Positions 1 to 8,247 of a stretch of DNA of 64,000 bases are shown in pieces. The first letter of the stretch is position 1, and each line of letters opens with the position of its first letter. Below the pieces are notes generated by a model. That model had not been told where the DNA came from. It worked only from the letters and a program-made list of their open reading frames with translations, and did no database searches. Position numbers and translations under genes: made by a program. This stretch comes from Mycolicibacterium sp. TY81 (GTDB lineage Bacteria; Actinomycetota; Actinomycetes; Mycobacteriales; Mycobacteriaceae), in contig NZ_AP023362.1 in the NCBI RefSeq assembly GCF_018326285.1, positions 6,076,001-6,140,000 on the forward strand, given 5' to 3'.

Positions 1-71
1 GCCAGTTCATCCGTCGCCGCTTCCGGCACGGTGGAAACGTTACCGGCGGACGGCATGCCACGTGAGGTCAT
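1..71 (-). CDS. Possible 5' end of a divergent gene, cut by window edge
   Basis: An ATG at 71 on the minus strand opens a frame that stays open to the window edge (23 codons, beginning [12 protein letters not shown]). It lies divergent to the type B L31 gene with two Zur-box-like sites between them, the layout expected of a zinc-regulated divergent promoter. The product cannot be recognised from so few residues, and the frame may be chance. Confidence 0.25.
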   Translation of the reverse strand, partial: MTSRGMPSAGNVSTVPEAATDEL

Positions 72-85
72 TGAGGCGCCGCCTA

Positions 86-101
86 TTGGAAACGATTTTC
101 G
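86..101. promoter_or_regulatory. Degenerate Zur-box-like site
   Basis: TGGAAACGATTTTCGA is an imperfect dyad of the same shape as the stronger site at 141-155. It sits between the divergent frame at 71 and the L31 gene. Assignment as a second zinc-repressor site is inference. Confidence 0.35.
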
Positions 102-140
102 ACAAGCCCTTGGGTGTCGGGTATCGTCGGCAGCCATTAA

Positions 141-155
141 TGAAAACAATTTTCA
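141..155. promoter_or_regulatory. Zur-box-like operator of the type B L31 gene
   Basis: TGAAAA-CAA-TTTTCA is a perfect 6-bp inverted repeat around a 3-bp centre, 20 bp upstream of the L31 start codon. Mycobacterial Zur represses alternative (zinc-free) ribosomal protein genes through AT-rich dyads of this kind. The seen part is the dyad and its position; Zur binding is inferred. Confidence 0.65.
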
Positions 156-174
156 CTTAGTTGACGGAGGTTCC

Positions 175-303
175 ATGGAAGCTGGCATTCACCCAGGCCA
201 CCACCACCCGGTCGCCTTCCGGGACGCCACCCCCGGCCGCACGTTCCTGACCCGCTCCACCGCCACCAGCTCGCGAACCGTCCATGAATTTCGTGTTCAA
301 TGA
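175..303 (+). pseudogene. rpmE2: Truncated type B (zinc-independent) 50S ribosomal protein L31
   Basis: The frame starts at ATG 175 after a GGAGG ribosome site and encodes [20 protein letters not shown], followed by the motif [13 protein letters not shown] typical of type B L31, the paralogue used when zinc is scarce. After about 36 residues, near 283, homology stops abruptly and a foreign six-residue tail (HEFRVQ) runs to a stop at 303. The normal protein is about 80-90 residues, so the C-terminal half is lost. The zinc-regulated promoter is intact, so zinc starvation would express a useless fragment. The break lies 130 bp upstream of a porin gene, suggesting a deletion joined two loci. Confidence 0.8.
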
Positions 304-501
304 TGTGGAATTGGCAAGAGCAACATGCGAATTCGCCCATCGGACACATATGGACATCTTGCGACCGTTGCACGGATGGCGTATTAGCGCCACCGGCTAG
401 GTTGGGGAGAGCATGAGGGTGGTTGGTCGGGTGCTGTTGGCGATGGCAGCGGCGGTGACCTTCCCCCGAGACCGTGGAGGCATCAGCTATAAGGAGTAGC
501 G

Positions 502-792
502 ATGTCAGAGAAGCGGAAGAAGTACGACCGGGAGTTCCGTGAGGGAGCGGTCCGGATCGTCGAGGAGACGGGTAAGTCGATCGCGGCGGTGGCTCGGGAT
601 CTGGGGGTGAACGAGGGCACCCTGGGCAACTGGGTGACCCGGGCGCGGGAAGCGCGGGAGGGCCGCGGTGAGATGTCCAAGGACGATGTGGCCGAACTTA
701 AGCGGCTGCGCGCCGAGGTGGCGGAGCTGAGGATGGAGCGTGATGTCCTCAAGCGATCGGTGGTCCTGTGGGTGAAGGAGGCGACGAAGTGA
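502..792 (+). CDS. IS3a transposase OrfA (HTH protein)
   Basis: This 96-residue protein has an N-terminal helix-turn-helix (YDREFREGAVRIVEETG, then IAAVARDLGVNEGTLGNWV) and a leucine-zipper-like C-terminal helix (LKRLRAEVAELRMERDVLK). OrfA of IS3 elements binds the ends and is fused to OrfB by -1 frameshifting to make the active transposase. Its stop at 790-792 overlaps the OrfB frame. It is complete and lies 46 bp inside the left end. Confidence 0.88.
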   Translation: MSEKRKKYDREFREGAVRIVEETGKSIAAVARDLGVNEGTLGNWVTRAREAREGRGEMSKDDVAELKRLRAEVAELRMERDVLKRSVVLWVKEATK

Positions 793-1724
793 GCGTGGCA
801 CGCTTCATCGCCGACCAGAGGACCAAATACCGTGTGCCCCATACGATCACGTGCGCGCTGTTGGGTGTTGGTGTGTCGTGGTTCTACAAGTGGCTCGGCC
901 GCGCCGGCAACCATGATGGGGTGCACACCGACACCGATCGGCGCCGCGTGGCACTCGATGCCGCAGTCGCTGAGGCGTTCACGGCGGCCAAGGGGTTGCA
1001 CGGTTCGCCGCGGCTGGTCGCTGACCTGCGGGATCTGGGCTGGCAGGTATCGGAGAACACGGTGGCCGATTCGATGCGCCGCCAAGGTTTGGTGGCCCGC
1101 AAGATCCGCCGCCGGGGTGGGCTGACCAAGCAGGACAAGACGGCGCCGAAGGTCCCTGACCTGGTTAAACGGGACTTCACTGCGGCCGCGCCGAACTGTA
1201 AATGGGTGGGCGATATGACCGAGATTCCCACCGAGTGCGGGCAGAAGCTGTATCTGGCGACGGTGATCGACCTCTACAGTCGGCGGTTGTTGGGGGCGGC
1301 GATGGGACTGCACCCGGATGCCGAGTTGGCGTGCGCGGCGATCAACATGGCCGTAGTCGCCCGCGGTGGCCGCCAAGCGATCTGGCGCGACGAGGAGTCC
1401 GAACGGGTCATATTTCACACCGATCGCGGCAGCACTTATACCGCGAAGGTGTTCACCACGTTGTGCCGGACCTTGGGTATTCGGCAGTCGATGGGCCGTG
1501 TGGGGTCGTGTTTCGATAACGCCGCCGCGGAAGCGTTCTTCTCTTCATTGGAATGGGAAGTGTTATCCCGCAATAAGTTCCGTGATACCGTTCACGCGCA
1601 GGCTGTGGTGATCGATTGGTGTTACACCTTCTACAATCACCAGCGTCGGCACAGCGCCGCTGACGGGCTATCGCCGGTCAACTACGAGATCAGGGAATCC
1701 AACATCACGCCGGAAGCGGCATAA
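789..1724 (+). CDS. IS3a transposase OrfB (DDE integrase domain)
   Basis: OrfB can start at the GTG at 789, overlapping the OrfA stop, or be made as an OrfAB fusion by -1 frameshifting; the frame is open from 768. It carries the IS3 rve fold with catalytic candidates Asp in VGDMTEI, Asp in FHTDRGS and Glu in AEAFFSSLEWE, then the usual ending YNHQRRHSAADGLSPVNYE. About 311 residues, normal for the family, with no lesion. Its 3' end is 30 bp from the right inverted repeat. Confidence 0.9.
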   Translation: MSVARFIADQRTKYRVPHTITCALLGVGVSWFYKWLGRAGNHDGVHTDTDRRRVALDAAVAEAFTAAKGLHGSPRLVADLRDLGWQVSENTVADSMRRQGLVARKIRRRGGLTKQDKTAPKVPDLVKRDFTAAAPNCKWVGDMTEIPTECGQKLYLATVIDLYSRRLLGAAMGLHPDAELACAAINMAVVARGGRQAIWRDEESERVIFHTDRGSTYTAKVFTTLCRTLGIRQSMGRVGSCFDNAAAEAFFSSLEWEVLSRNKFRDTVHAQAVVIDWCYTFYNHQRRHSAADGLSPVNYEIRESNITPEAA

Positions 1725-2476
1725 GGAACCCTCCACGATCTCGGGGGAACCACAGCGGTGTCGTCGCCGTTCCTGGGCGCGGGGGCAGGGACGTCCCATG
1801 CGGGTCTGGACAATGAGCTGAGCCTGGTCGATGGTCAGGATCGGACGTTGACGGTGCAGCAGTGGGACACGTTCCTCAACGGGGTGTTCCCTCTGGATCG
1901 CAACCGGTTGACGCGTGAGTGGTTCCATTCGGGCCGGGCCAAGTACAACTGCGCTGGTACGGGTTGTGACGGGTTCGCGGGCACGTTGGAGTTGGGTTAT
2001 CAGATTGGTTTCCCATGGTCGCTGGGTGTGGGGATCAATTTCAGTTACACCACACCGAACATCCTGCTCGATGATGTGACGCCGGCGACGTTCTTCCCGG
2101 GCACCATCGGCAGCGGTTCCGGTGGCATCATCACGCCGAACCTATTCCCGGGTGTGTCGATTTCTGCTGACCTGGGCAATGGTCCGGGTATCCAGGAAGT
2201 CGCGACGTTCTCGGTGGACGTGTCCGGCCCGGCCGGTGCTGTTGCCGTCTCGAATGCCCATGGCACGGTCACTGGCGCCGCCGGCGGTGTTCTTCTGCGT
2301 CCCTTCGCCCGGCTGATCGCCAAGACCGGTGATAGCGTCACCACCTACGGCGAACCCTGGAACATGAACTGAATCGCCCCGACTTTCGTGCACACCTGGG
2401 GTTGACCCCTGACGGGGTGGGACTGAACCGCCCCAGGTTTGATGCCGCTGCTGTTTGAGTCCGGAAGGATGACAGC

Positions 2477-2769
2477 ATGCCGAAGAAAATCGATCCTGCC
2501 TTGCGTGAGCGGGCGGTGCGGCTGGTGACCGAGCATCAGCAGGAGTACTCGTCGTCGACCGCCGCTTCGGAAGCGGTGGCCCGTCAGCTTGGGGTGGGTA
2601 AGGAATCGGTGCGGCGCTGGGTGGTGCAGGCCCAGATCGATGATGGTCAACGACCCGGTGTCACCACGGAGGAGAACGAGGAAATCAAGCGGCTGAGGGC
2701 TGAAAACCGAAGGCTACGTGAGGATGTCGCGATTCTGAAAGCGGCGACAACTTTCTTCGCGGGGGAGCT
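2477..2769 (+). CDS. IS3b transposase OrfA, exon 1 (interrupted by a group II intron)
   Basis: The frame starts MPKKIDPALRERAVRLVTEH and shows HTH and coiled-coil parts of an IS3 OrfA (VARQLGVGKESVRRWV, then EEIKRLRAENRRLREDV) up to FFAGE at 2767. At 2770 the sequence changes to GTGCGCC, a group II intron 5' end. Joining 2769 to 8313 gives the expected ending FFAGELDPRNR and a stop at 8331 in frame, a protein of about 103 residues. The open frame running on to 2842 is an intron-encoded artefact. If the intron still splices, OrfA is made. Confidence 0.85.
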
Positions 2770-4886
2770 GTGCGCCACGAGGCGCTGGGTATATCGAGAG
2801 GCGGTGAGAGACCGTCTCCTTCGGGTCGTCGCAGCGGCCTGAGGAAGCATCGGGGCAGCCGATCGCCGGGAACGACGGTGATCGGTGGCAAGCGGTCCCG
2901 AGAAGGCAAGCCGTGCCGGCACTGCCAGACGGTGCGGGCTTGTCGAGCAAGGTCAGAAGGTGCAGCGTAAGCGAACCAGTGTCAGACGCTCCGTAACCGC
3001 GAAGCCGGCTCCAATCTGGTGGATATGGGCCGGTGTGCAGTGCACGAACCCGAGCGGGTGGGGTTTGACTCCGAAGCCGTTTAGTTCCAGCGGTGGGGAG
3101 GCCACGGTGAAGGCCTGCGGCGTAGCCGTGGCGATGCTGCCGGAGTAGAGCTGGGCGCCTCCCTGACCAATCGATGACCTGGTGAACGTGGGAACCACCC
3201 TGCGGGACCGCTCATTTCGTTTCCGGCAGCCAGTCGGGGCGGGTGTGACGACTCGGGTTCGGAGTCAAGGAACCGCATTTCAGGGTGGGGCGGAGGCCTC
3301 GTAGTAGTCGCGGGCGGTGACGTGCCCGTCGTGGAGACCGAGAAAGGCGGTCACAGGGCGAAGGGGGCCAGCAAGACATGCAGTGCGGAAACTGGAAGGT
3401 CAGGAGAGGAAGTTATGTCGCCGGTGAATACCGACGAGCTGGAGTTGGCGCTGATGCTGGCGCGGCAACGGGTACTGAAGATCCAGACCAAGCTGCACCG
3501 TTGGGCACGCGATGATCTTGATCGCCGGTTCGACGATCTGTTCAACCTCGTCGCCGATCCCGCGTTCGTGTTGGTGGCGTGGGATCGGGTCAGCGGGAAT
3601 AAGGGTGCCGCCACGGCCGGGGTGGATCGGCGCACCGCGTCGTCCATCACTGCCGGGCAGGGCATCGAGGTGTTCCTCGATGAACTGCGGTCGCAGTTGA
3701 AGGACCGCAGTTTCCGCCCGTTGCCGGTGCGCGAGCGGATGATCCCCAAGACCGGTGGTGCGTTGCGCCGCTTGGGGATTCCCACCGTGGCCGATCGGGT
3801 GGTCCAGGCATCGTTGAAGTTGGTGTTGGAGCCGATCTTTGAGGCGGATTTCCTGCCGTGTTCCTACGGTTTCCGTCCGAAGCGCCGCGCTCATGATGCG
3901 GTGGCCGAAGTGCGTTATCTCGCAACACGTCCCCCGGTGTTATGACTGGGTTGTTGAGGGAGACATCAAGGCCTGTTTCGATGAGATCGACCACACCGCT
4001 CTGATGGGGGCGGGTGCGTCGACGCGTCGGTGACAACCGTGTCTTGGGGTTGGTGAAGGCGTTCCTCAAGGCGGGCATCCTCACCGAGGACGGCCTGCTG
4101 GCGGACAGCACCGCCGGAACTCCGCAGGGTGGGATTCTTTCGCCGCTGTTGGCCAATGTGGCGTTGTCGGTGCTCGATGAACACATTGCCGGGTTGCCGG
4201 GTGGTCCGGCTACCGGCTCGGTTGAGCGCGCTCGACGACTTCGTCACGGGCAGCCGAACTTTCGGCTGGTCCGCTATGCCGACGACTGGTGTCTGATGGT
4301 GCGGGGCACCAGAGCCCACGCCGAAGCACTACAGGAGGACATCGCCGCCGTGTTGGCGACGATGGGGGTTGCGTCTGGCACCGGACAAGACCCTGATCAC
4401 CCATATCGACGAGGGGCTGGACTTCCTCGGGTGGCGCATCCAGCGTCGCCGCAAGCGGGGCACCAGCTGCAGCTACGTCTATGTTCATCCGTCCACGAAG
4501 GCCGTGTTGGCGGTCAAACGGAAGATCAAGACGCTGCGCCGAACAGTTGAACTCAACCAGCCGCTCGATGACCTGCTGCGCCGCATCAACGCGACGCTGC
4601 AGGGATGGGCGGGCTATTTCCGGGCCGGGGTGTCCTCGGCGACCTTCTCCTACCTCAGTCACTACACGTGGCAGACGGTGTGGCGCTGGCTCCGACGAAA
4701 ACACCGCAAGTCGACCTGGAAAGACCTGCGCCGCCAATATTGCGGCGGCGGCTGGTGGCCAGCCACCGAGGACCGTGTGCTGATCGATCTGGAGAAGATC
4801 GGCACGACCCGCTACCGCTTGTTGCTCGTCGCTGAGGGTGCAAAGGATGGCGTCATTCTCGTTGCCGGTGATGTCGAAGTGATGAA

Positions 4887-4914
4887 GGCCCTGCCCGCGT
4901 GAGCGGGCAGGGCC
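4887..4914. terminator. Strong hairpin at the transposon left end
   Basis: A perfect 12-bp stem (GGCCCTGCCCGC paired with GCGGGCAGGGCC) closes a GTGA loop 54 bp downstream of the ATPase gene's stop, just inside the transposon's left end. It can act as a bidirectional terminator, preventing the transposon's minus-strand transcript and host transcription from running into each other. There is no U-tract, as is common in mycobacteria. Confidence 0.6.
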
Positions 4915-4968
4915 TTGGTCGGATCGGTGACGGCGTCGTCGGGTCGGTGACGTCGCGTGGTTAGTGAT

Positions 4969-5784
4969 TCAGTCGTGGCCGGTTTCGGTGACGGCGATGC
5001 GAGCTGATTTCTCGTCGACGATCGCTGTCTTGGCGGCGAAGGCGGCGGTCAGGGCGTGTAGGGCGAGGTTGTTGACTGCGCGTGGGTATCCGCGTGCGGC
5101 GTTGTGGATCACGGTGATCGCGTCGTCGGAGAACAGCGGGTCGGTGCGGCCGGCGACCTTGGCGTGATGGCCGATGTAGTCGGCGGTATCGGCAGGTGTC
5201 ATCCCGGCCAGGGCATAGCGCACGGCGATGCGTTGATCGAGTGCGGCCAGCACGCCCAGGCGTAGTCGTTGACGCAGGGTGGGTTGTCCGACCAGCAACG
5301 CGGCGAACGGTGACCCGCTGTCCATGTCGTGGTTGGTGAGCATGCGGATGGCTTCCATTTGCGCGTTGTCGAGCAGGTGAGCTTCATCGATGACCACGAC
5401 CGGGGTTCGGCCGCGTTCGGCGTGCTCGGCGGCCAGCGCGTCGGCGGCTTGCGGGGCCAGGGTAGCGGTGTAGAAACTGGGCACCCGCCCCAGTGCTGTG
5501 ACGATGTGGTGCAGCATGCCGCGTACTCCGACTGAGGGGTTGGGTAGGTAGATGATGACGTGGCGCGCCGGATCCAGGGCGGCGGTCGCGGCGCGGATCG
5601 CCACAGTCTTGCCGGCGCCGACTTCTCCGGTGATGACTCCGATAGCGTGCTGATCCACACACCAGGAGATCCGGGCGACGGCTTCGGCGTGGCCGGGGTG
5701 GCGGTGCAGCATCGCCGGGGCCAAACCCCGCCCGAACGGCATCCGGGTGAAGCCGTAATAGGATTGCAGCCGTTCGATACTCAT
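4969..5784 (-). CDS. TniB/ExeA-like transposition AAA ATPase
   Basis: The 271-residue protein has Walker A GEVGAGKT near residue 55, Walker B VVVIDEAHLL near 130, and an AAA sensor region (VGQPTLRQRL). Such ATPases (MuB, TniB, TnsC, IstB relatives) choose targets and activate a DDE transposase. The N-terminus YYGFTRMPFGRGLAP is typical of ExeA-like members. Its ATG overlaps the transposase stop, so the two are translationally coupled. The hairpin at 4887 follows it. It is intact. Confidence 0.88.
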   Translation of the reverse strand: MSIERLQSYYGFTRMPFGRGLAPAMLHRHPGHAEAVARISWCVDQHAIGVITGEVGAGKTVAIRAATAALDPARHVIIYLPNPSVGVRGMLHHIVTALGRVPSFYTATLAPQAADALAAEHAERGRTPVVVIDEAHLLDNAQMEAIRMLTNHDMDSGSPFAALLVGQPTLRQRLRLGVLAALDQRIAVRYALAGMTPADTADYIGHHAKVAGRTDPLFSDDAITVIHNAARGYPRAVNNLALHALTAAFAAKTAIVDEKSARIAVTETGHD

Positions 5785-7226
5785 GCTGATGCCTCGTCCT
5801 GGTCGTCGATGCCGGTGATGCTCGGTAGTTCGCAGGCTTTGGGGGTGTGGGCGCCGAAGAGAGCGTCGTAGCCGATGCGCCGATCGGCGCGGATCTGCTC
5901 ATGATGAATAGCCGCGGTCAACTGCAGATAGTCGATCCCTGTCGCCGGCGGCGCAGCATTCTCGGGAGTTTCGGGCCGGGCCTTGGGATGGACGTGTCGA
6001 GTGATGTTGTGGGGCAGGGCTTTGCCGTAACTGGTGTCGTGGTAGCGCACTTCGACGGTTTCTAGGTCAAACGGGGAGAACACCAACTCCACTTTGCGTC
6101 CCACCAACCCTTGATCGACCTGGAAGGTGTTGCCGTGCAACGACACTGTCGCGGTCTTGGTCACCACCCGGTATTCCGACCACAGAAACGCCTCGGTCAG
6201 ATCAGCTGCGGTCGGCATCGCCGGGGTCCGTCCCAGCCGGGACCATCCCTGCTGCCAGCGATCGGCTGGGGACTGCCCGGTCTCGGTATGAATCCGCTGG
6301 TGGTACTCGGTTTCTACCCACGCGGTCAGCAACCGGTTGAGCTCGATGAGCGCGGTGCGGGCCTCGAGGCCGGCCGCGGCCAGGTCCTCGGCGCTACTGT
6401 CGGTGATTTCGACGAGGAACTGCTCACGCACGGTGCGGAAGAACCGCTCGATCTTGCCCCGTCCTTGGGGCCGGTGCGGGGTGGAATGCACCAGCCGAAT
6501 CCCCAGTTTCGCGCACGCCCGCAGCAGCCAGGTATCCACGAACGCCGAGCCGTTGTCGACATAGACACTGCCCGGGACTCCGCGGCTGGCCAGCGCCGGC
6601 TCGAGTGCAGCGCCGAGCCGCACAGCGTCTTCGGCGAACCCGAACCGATACCCACACAGCAGTCGGGAATGATCGTCGATGAAAGCGAACAGATACGTCT
6701 TGCGCCCGCCGATACGGGGGCCGTGCAGGGCGTCCCCGGTCCAGCGGTCATTGGGGTTTTCGGCTTCGAACCGGCCGAACACCGCCGGCTGTTCATCGAG
6801 GTTCGGGCCGATCAGCTCGCAGCGGCGGAAATGGCGTAGCAGCGTCGATTCCGAGGGCGCCCAACCCGCGCTGATCCGCAGGATCCGCGCGACTTGGGCG
6901 GCGGTGCGGGACGGGTTCTCCCGCTTGAGTGCAGCCGCCAACTCCAGGGTCGCGGCATCGGTACGCGGGGCCACCGACCGGGGCGAGGGAATCAACTCAT
7001 CGAATCCGCCGGCCCGGTAGCGGCGAATCCAACGGTCCAGAGTGTCACGCGAGTAGCGCACCCGGGCCCCGAACGGATCGGTGTGCTCCCGCGCGGCGAT
7101 CTGGCGGACCAGCCGACCCCGAGCCTTGGTCGATAGTCCGGGATCGAGCGCCGGGCAGATCAACTGATACCGGAACAACCCCACTGCCTGGGCACGTTCA
7201 CGTCGCTTGGCCTCTTCGCTTGTCAA
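5781..7226 (-). CDS. Mu-type DDE transposase (TniA-like)
   Basis: The 481-residue protein has N-terminal HTH segments (AARRHTDP-like region, then TLDRWIRRYRAGGFDELIP), an rve catalytic core with Asp in DRWTGDALHG, Asp in VYVDNGSAF and Glu in GRGKIERFF, and a C-terminal Mu-C beta-barrel region (VSLHGNTFQVDQGLVGRKVELVF). The start is a TTG at 7226, chosen because GAGGAG lies 8 bp upstream and no ATG fits. The frame is uninterrupted and ends in an ATGA overlap with the ATPase gene. It cuts and joins the transposon ends. Confidence 0.88.
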   Translation of the reverse strand: MTSEEAKRRERAQAVGLFRYQLICPALDPGLSTKARGRLVRQIAAREHTDPFGARVRYSRDTLDRWIRRYRAGGFDELIPSPRSVAPRTDAATLELAAALKRENPSRTAAQVARILRISAGWAPSESTLLRHFRRCELIGPNLDEQPAVFGRFEAENPNDRWTGDALHGPRIGGRKTYLFAFIDDHSRLLCGYRFGFAEDAVRLGAALEPALASRGVPGSVYVDNGSAFVDTWLLRACAKLGIRLVHSTPHRPQGRGKIERFFRTVREQFLVEITDSSAEDLAAAGLEARTALIELNRLLTAWVETEYHQRIHTETGQSPADRWQQGWSRLGRTPAMPTAADLTEAFLWSEYRVVTKTATVSLHGNTFQVDQGLVGRKVELVFSPFDLETVEVRYHDTSYGKALPHNITRHVHPKARPETPENAAPPATGIDYLQLTAAIHHEQIRADRRIGYDALFGAHTPKACELPSITGIDDQDEASA

Positions 7227-7333
7227 TCCAACATCTCCTCAACAAGTGATGCCGCCCAAACCCGTTGCCGGGCAGCCATCCCCGCGACGATGAACCATTC
7301 CCACCGCGCGCGGCAGAGGCAGCTGGTGTTGCA

Positions 7334-7933
7334 TCACCACGCCACCGACGCCGGTGGCCACCCCCGACAGAGCAGCCGAGCACCGCTACCAGCCACAGCC
7401 ACCGCAGCAGCCGTCACCGCGCCGAGCAGCATCCCCGGCCCGAACCGTGTAGTGATCGCCTCGGTCGCCGTGCTGATCGCGGCCAACACATCCCCGCACC
7501 CTGAGCCGGTCGACTTCGGGATCGACACATCCACCCCCGCAGTGAGCGCGATCGTCACGAACCAGTGCCGCACCGCCTCGGCCCGAGCCGCGATGACCCG
7601 CAGCCACCCCCGCACCGTGCACGCCGGGACACCGAGTTTTGCCGCGATCCCGCGGTGCCCCACACCGGCAGCCTTGGCAGCCAACGCCTCCCAGATCACC
7701 TCCGCGGCATAAGCCCTACGCAGCAACAACGTCACCGGCAACAACACATGAGTCACCGCACACGTACGGCATCGAGACCGCCGCGGCCGCACCGACCCGG
7801 CCGTCCCGACCACCCGACGAGAACGGGCATAGCCCCACCCGGCCAGAACCCCGCCCACACACGACGGACACCGCAACTCCCCAGCGGCCAACCGTGACTC
7901 GACGCGCGCAGAATCGACCTCTACCGTGACCAT
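7334..7933 (-). CDS. Zinc-ribbon/HTH accessory protein of the transposon (DUF6431-like)
   Basis: The protein of about 199 residues starts at ATG 7933 (AAAGG upstream; an upstream GTG at 7948 is possible). It opens with a cysteine knuckle (RCPSC near residue 27, then RCRTC near 55) and has a helix-turn-helix HRGIAAKLGVPACTVRGWLR in the middle, then a hydrophobic alanine-rich tail. It resembles DUF6431-type proteins from memory; no function is established to my knowledge. Being the third gene inside the transposon, before the ATPase-transposase pair, it could bind ends or pick targets, a TniQ-like role. That role is inference. Confidence 0.65.
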   Translation of the reverse strand: MVTVEVDSARVESRLAAGELRCPSCVGGVLAGWGYARSRRVVGTAGSVRPRRSRCRTCAVTHVLLPVTLLLRRAYAAEVIWEALAAKAAGVGHRGIAAKLGVPACTVRGWLRVIAARAEAVRHWFVTIALTAGVDVSIPKSTGSGCGDVLAAISTATEAITTRFGPGMLLGAVTAAAVAVAGSGARLLCRGWPPASVAW

Positions 7934-8213
7934 CAGTGCCTTTCGCACTACGCACGGCGCCGCCGGAGAGATCTGCCAAGAATTCAGCGGTGGCGCCGTG
8001 CACCCATCAGTTCCTCGTCACACTGACGGTGCAGACCACCAAGATCAAACCCACCCCAAAGCCCGTCCCCGCATCGGCAGAATCAACGACGACTCCAAGC
8101 CTCATGGTCGTCACGCCCAGAGACGCTCAACACCGCTACCGCGGTGCGGTCATTCCCTCGCCCTGGCCGACCGACGAGGAGGACACCACAGCAGCCTGAC
8201 CGGGTCTTGTGGA

Positions 8214-8247
8214 GAGCCCGGTGCATTGAAAGGTGCACGCCGGGTTC
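8214..8247 (+). ncRNA. Group II intron domain V
   Basis: A 34-nt hairpin starts GAGCCCGGTGCATTGAAAGG and closes with its complementary arm GCACGCCGGGTTC, the conserved catalytic domain V, followed by a domain VI stem ending at about 8306. It is separated from the 5' ribozyme by the maturase gene and the transposon. The AGC catalytic triad is present near its 5' side. Confidence 0.82.

Larger units (their letters stand above)
456..1754 (+). mobile_element. IS3-family element IS3a, intact, in porin copy 1
   Basis: The element begins TGACCTTCCCCCGAG and ends CTCGGGGGAACCACA, matching inverted ends of IS3 type (TG...CA), 1299 bp long. It is flanked by GCGG direct repeats (452-455 and 1755-1758) inside the porin signal-peptide codons. 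Both transposase frames are open, so it may still be mobile. A solo copy of its right end survives at 23043-23067, showing that another copy once sat upstream of porin copy 2. Confidence 0.9.
413..2372 (+). pseudogene. MspA-family outer-membrane porin, copy 1, split by IS3a in the signal peptide
   Basis: The gene starts at ATG 413 (MRVVGRVLLAMAAAV), is interrupted after 455, and resumes at 1759. Removing the element and one copy of the 4-bp repeat GCGG gives a 218-residue porin almost identical to the copies at 23778 and 24529. MspA porins are octameric beta-barrels that carry hydrophilic solutes across the mycolate outer membrane. The mature part begins GLDNELSLVDGQ. It differs from the other copies by Glu57 to Gly. 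The stop TGA coincides with an IS3-like end (TGAATCGCCCC). The 109 bp upstream (304-412) hold no recognised gene. Inactive as it stands, restorable by precise excision. Confidence 0.9.
4820..8132. mobile_element. Three-gene Mu/Tn7-like transposon inside the intron maturase gene
   Basis: The ends are TGTTG...CAACA: left TGTTGCTCGTCGCTGAGG, right (reversed) TGTTGAGCGTCTCTGGGC. It is flanked by 5-bp direct repeats CCGCT (4815-4819 and 8133-8137), and removal restores the maturase reading TTRYRYRGA. A 5-bp duplication and TGT/ACA ends fit the Mu/Tn7/Tn552 class. It carries three minus-strand genes: a Mu-type transposase, an AAA ATPase overlapping it by ATGA, and a zinc-ribbon/HTH protein. No cargo genes are present in its 3.3 kb. 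Confidence 0.9.
3415..8199 (+). pseudogene. ltrA: Group II intron reverse transcriptase/maturase, broken
   Basis: The start is ATG 3415 with AGGAGAGGA just upstream. The pieces are N-terminal RT blocks (GNKGAATAGVDRRT, CSYGFRPKRRAHDAV), GDIKACFDEIDH, the TPQGGILSPLL block, the catalytic YADDW box near 4280, then the thumb and maturase region (LQGWAGYFR). Three +1 frameshifts occur in G/C runs (3931-3935, 4006-4010, 4364-4368). At 4819 the transposon interrupts after TTRYR; the tail YRGAVIPSPWP resumes at 8138 and stops at 8199. All RT blocks are present once the shifts are removed, so decay is recent. Maturase function is lost unless an intact copy elsewhere acts in trans. Confidence 0.88.

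Noticed and set aside
483..1418. A 311-codon minus-strand open frame across IS3a
   Set aside because: It is antisense to the IS3a OrfA and OrfB genes, which have clear family motifs; the frame is arginine/proline-rich GC-driven read-through.
3931..4368. Programmed frameshifting in the maturase
   Set aside because: Three +1 shifts in plain G/C runs without slippery heptamers or stimulators, and the same lesion type in unrelated transposases, favour decay or read error.
3415..4902. Reverse transcriptase as a retron or defence-type RT
   Set aside because: Maturase-type C-terminal region, flanking GTGCG and domain V/VI, and restoration of the host gene show a group II intron.
7953..8000. Inverted repeat CACGGCGCC...GGCGCCGTG as a transposon end
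   Set aside because: It lies inside the element; the true end at 8132 is fixed by the CCGCT duplication. It may be a local hairpin upstream of the accessory gene.
4820..8132. CRISPR-associated or guide-RNA transposon
   Set aside because: A TniA/TniB-like pair is present, but there is no Cas gene, no repeat array and no TniQ within the element.
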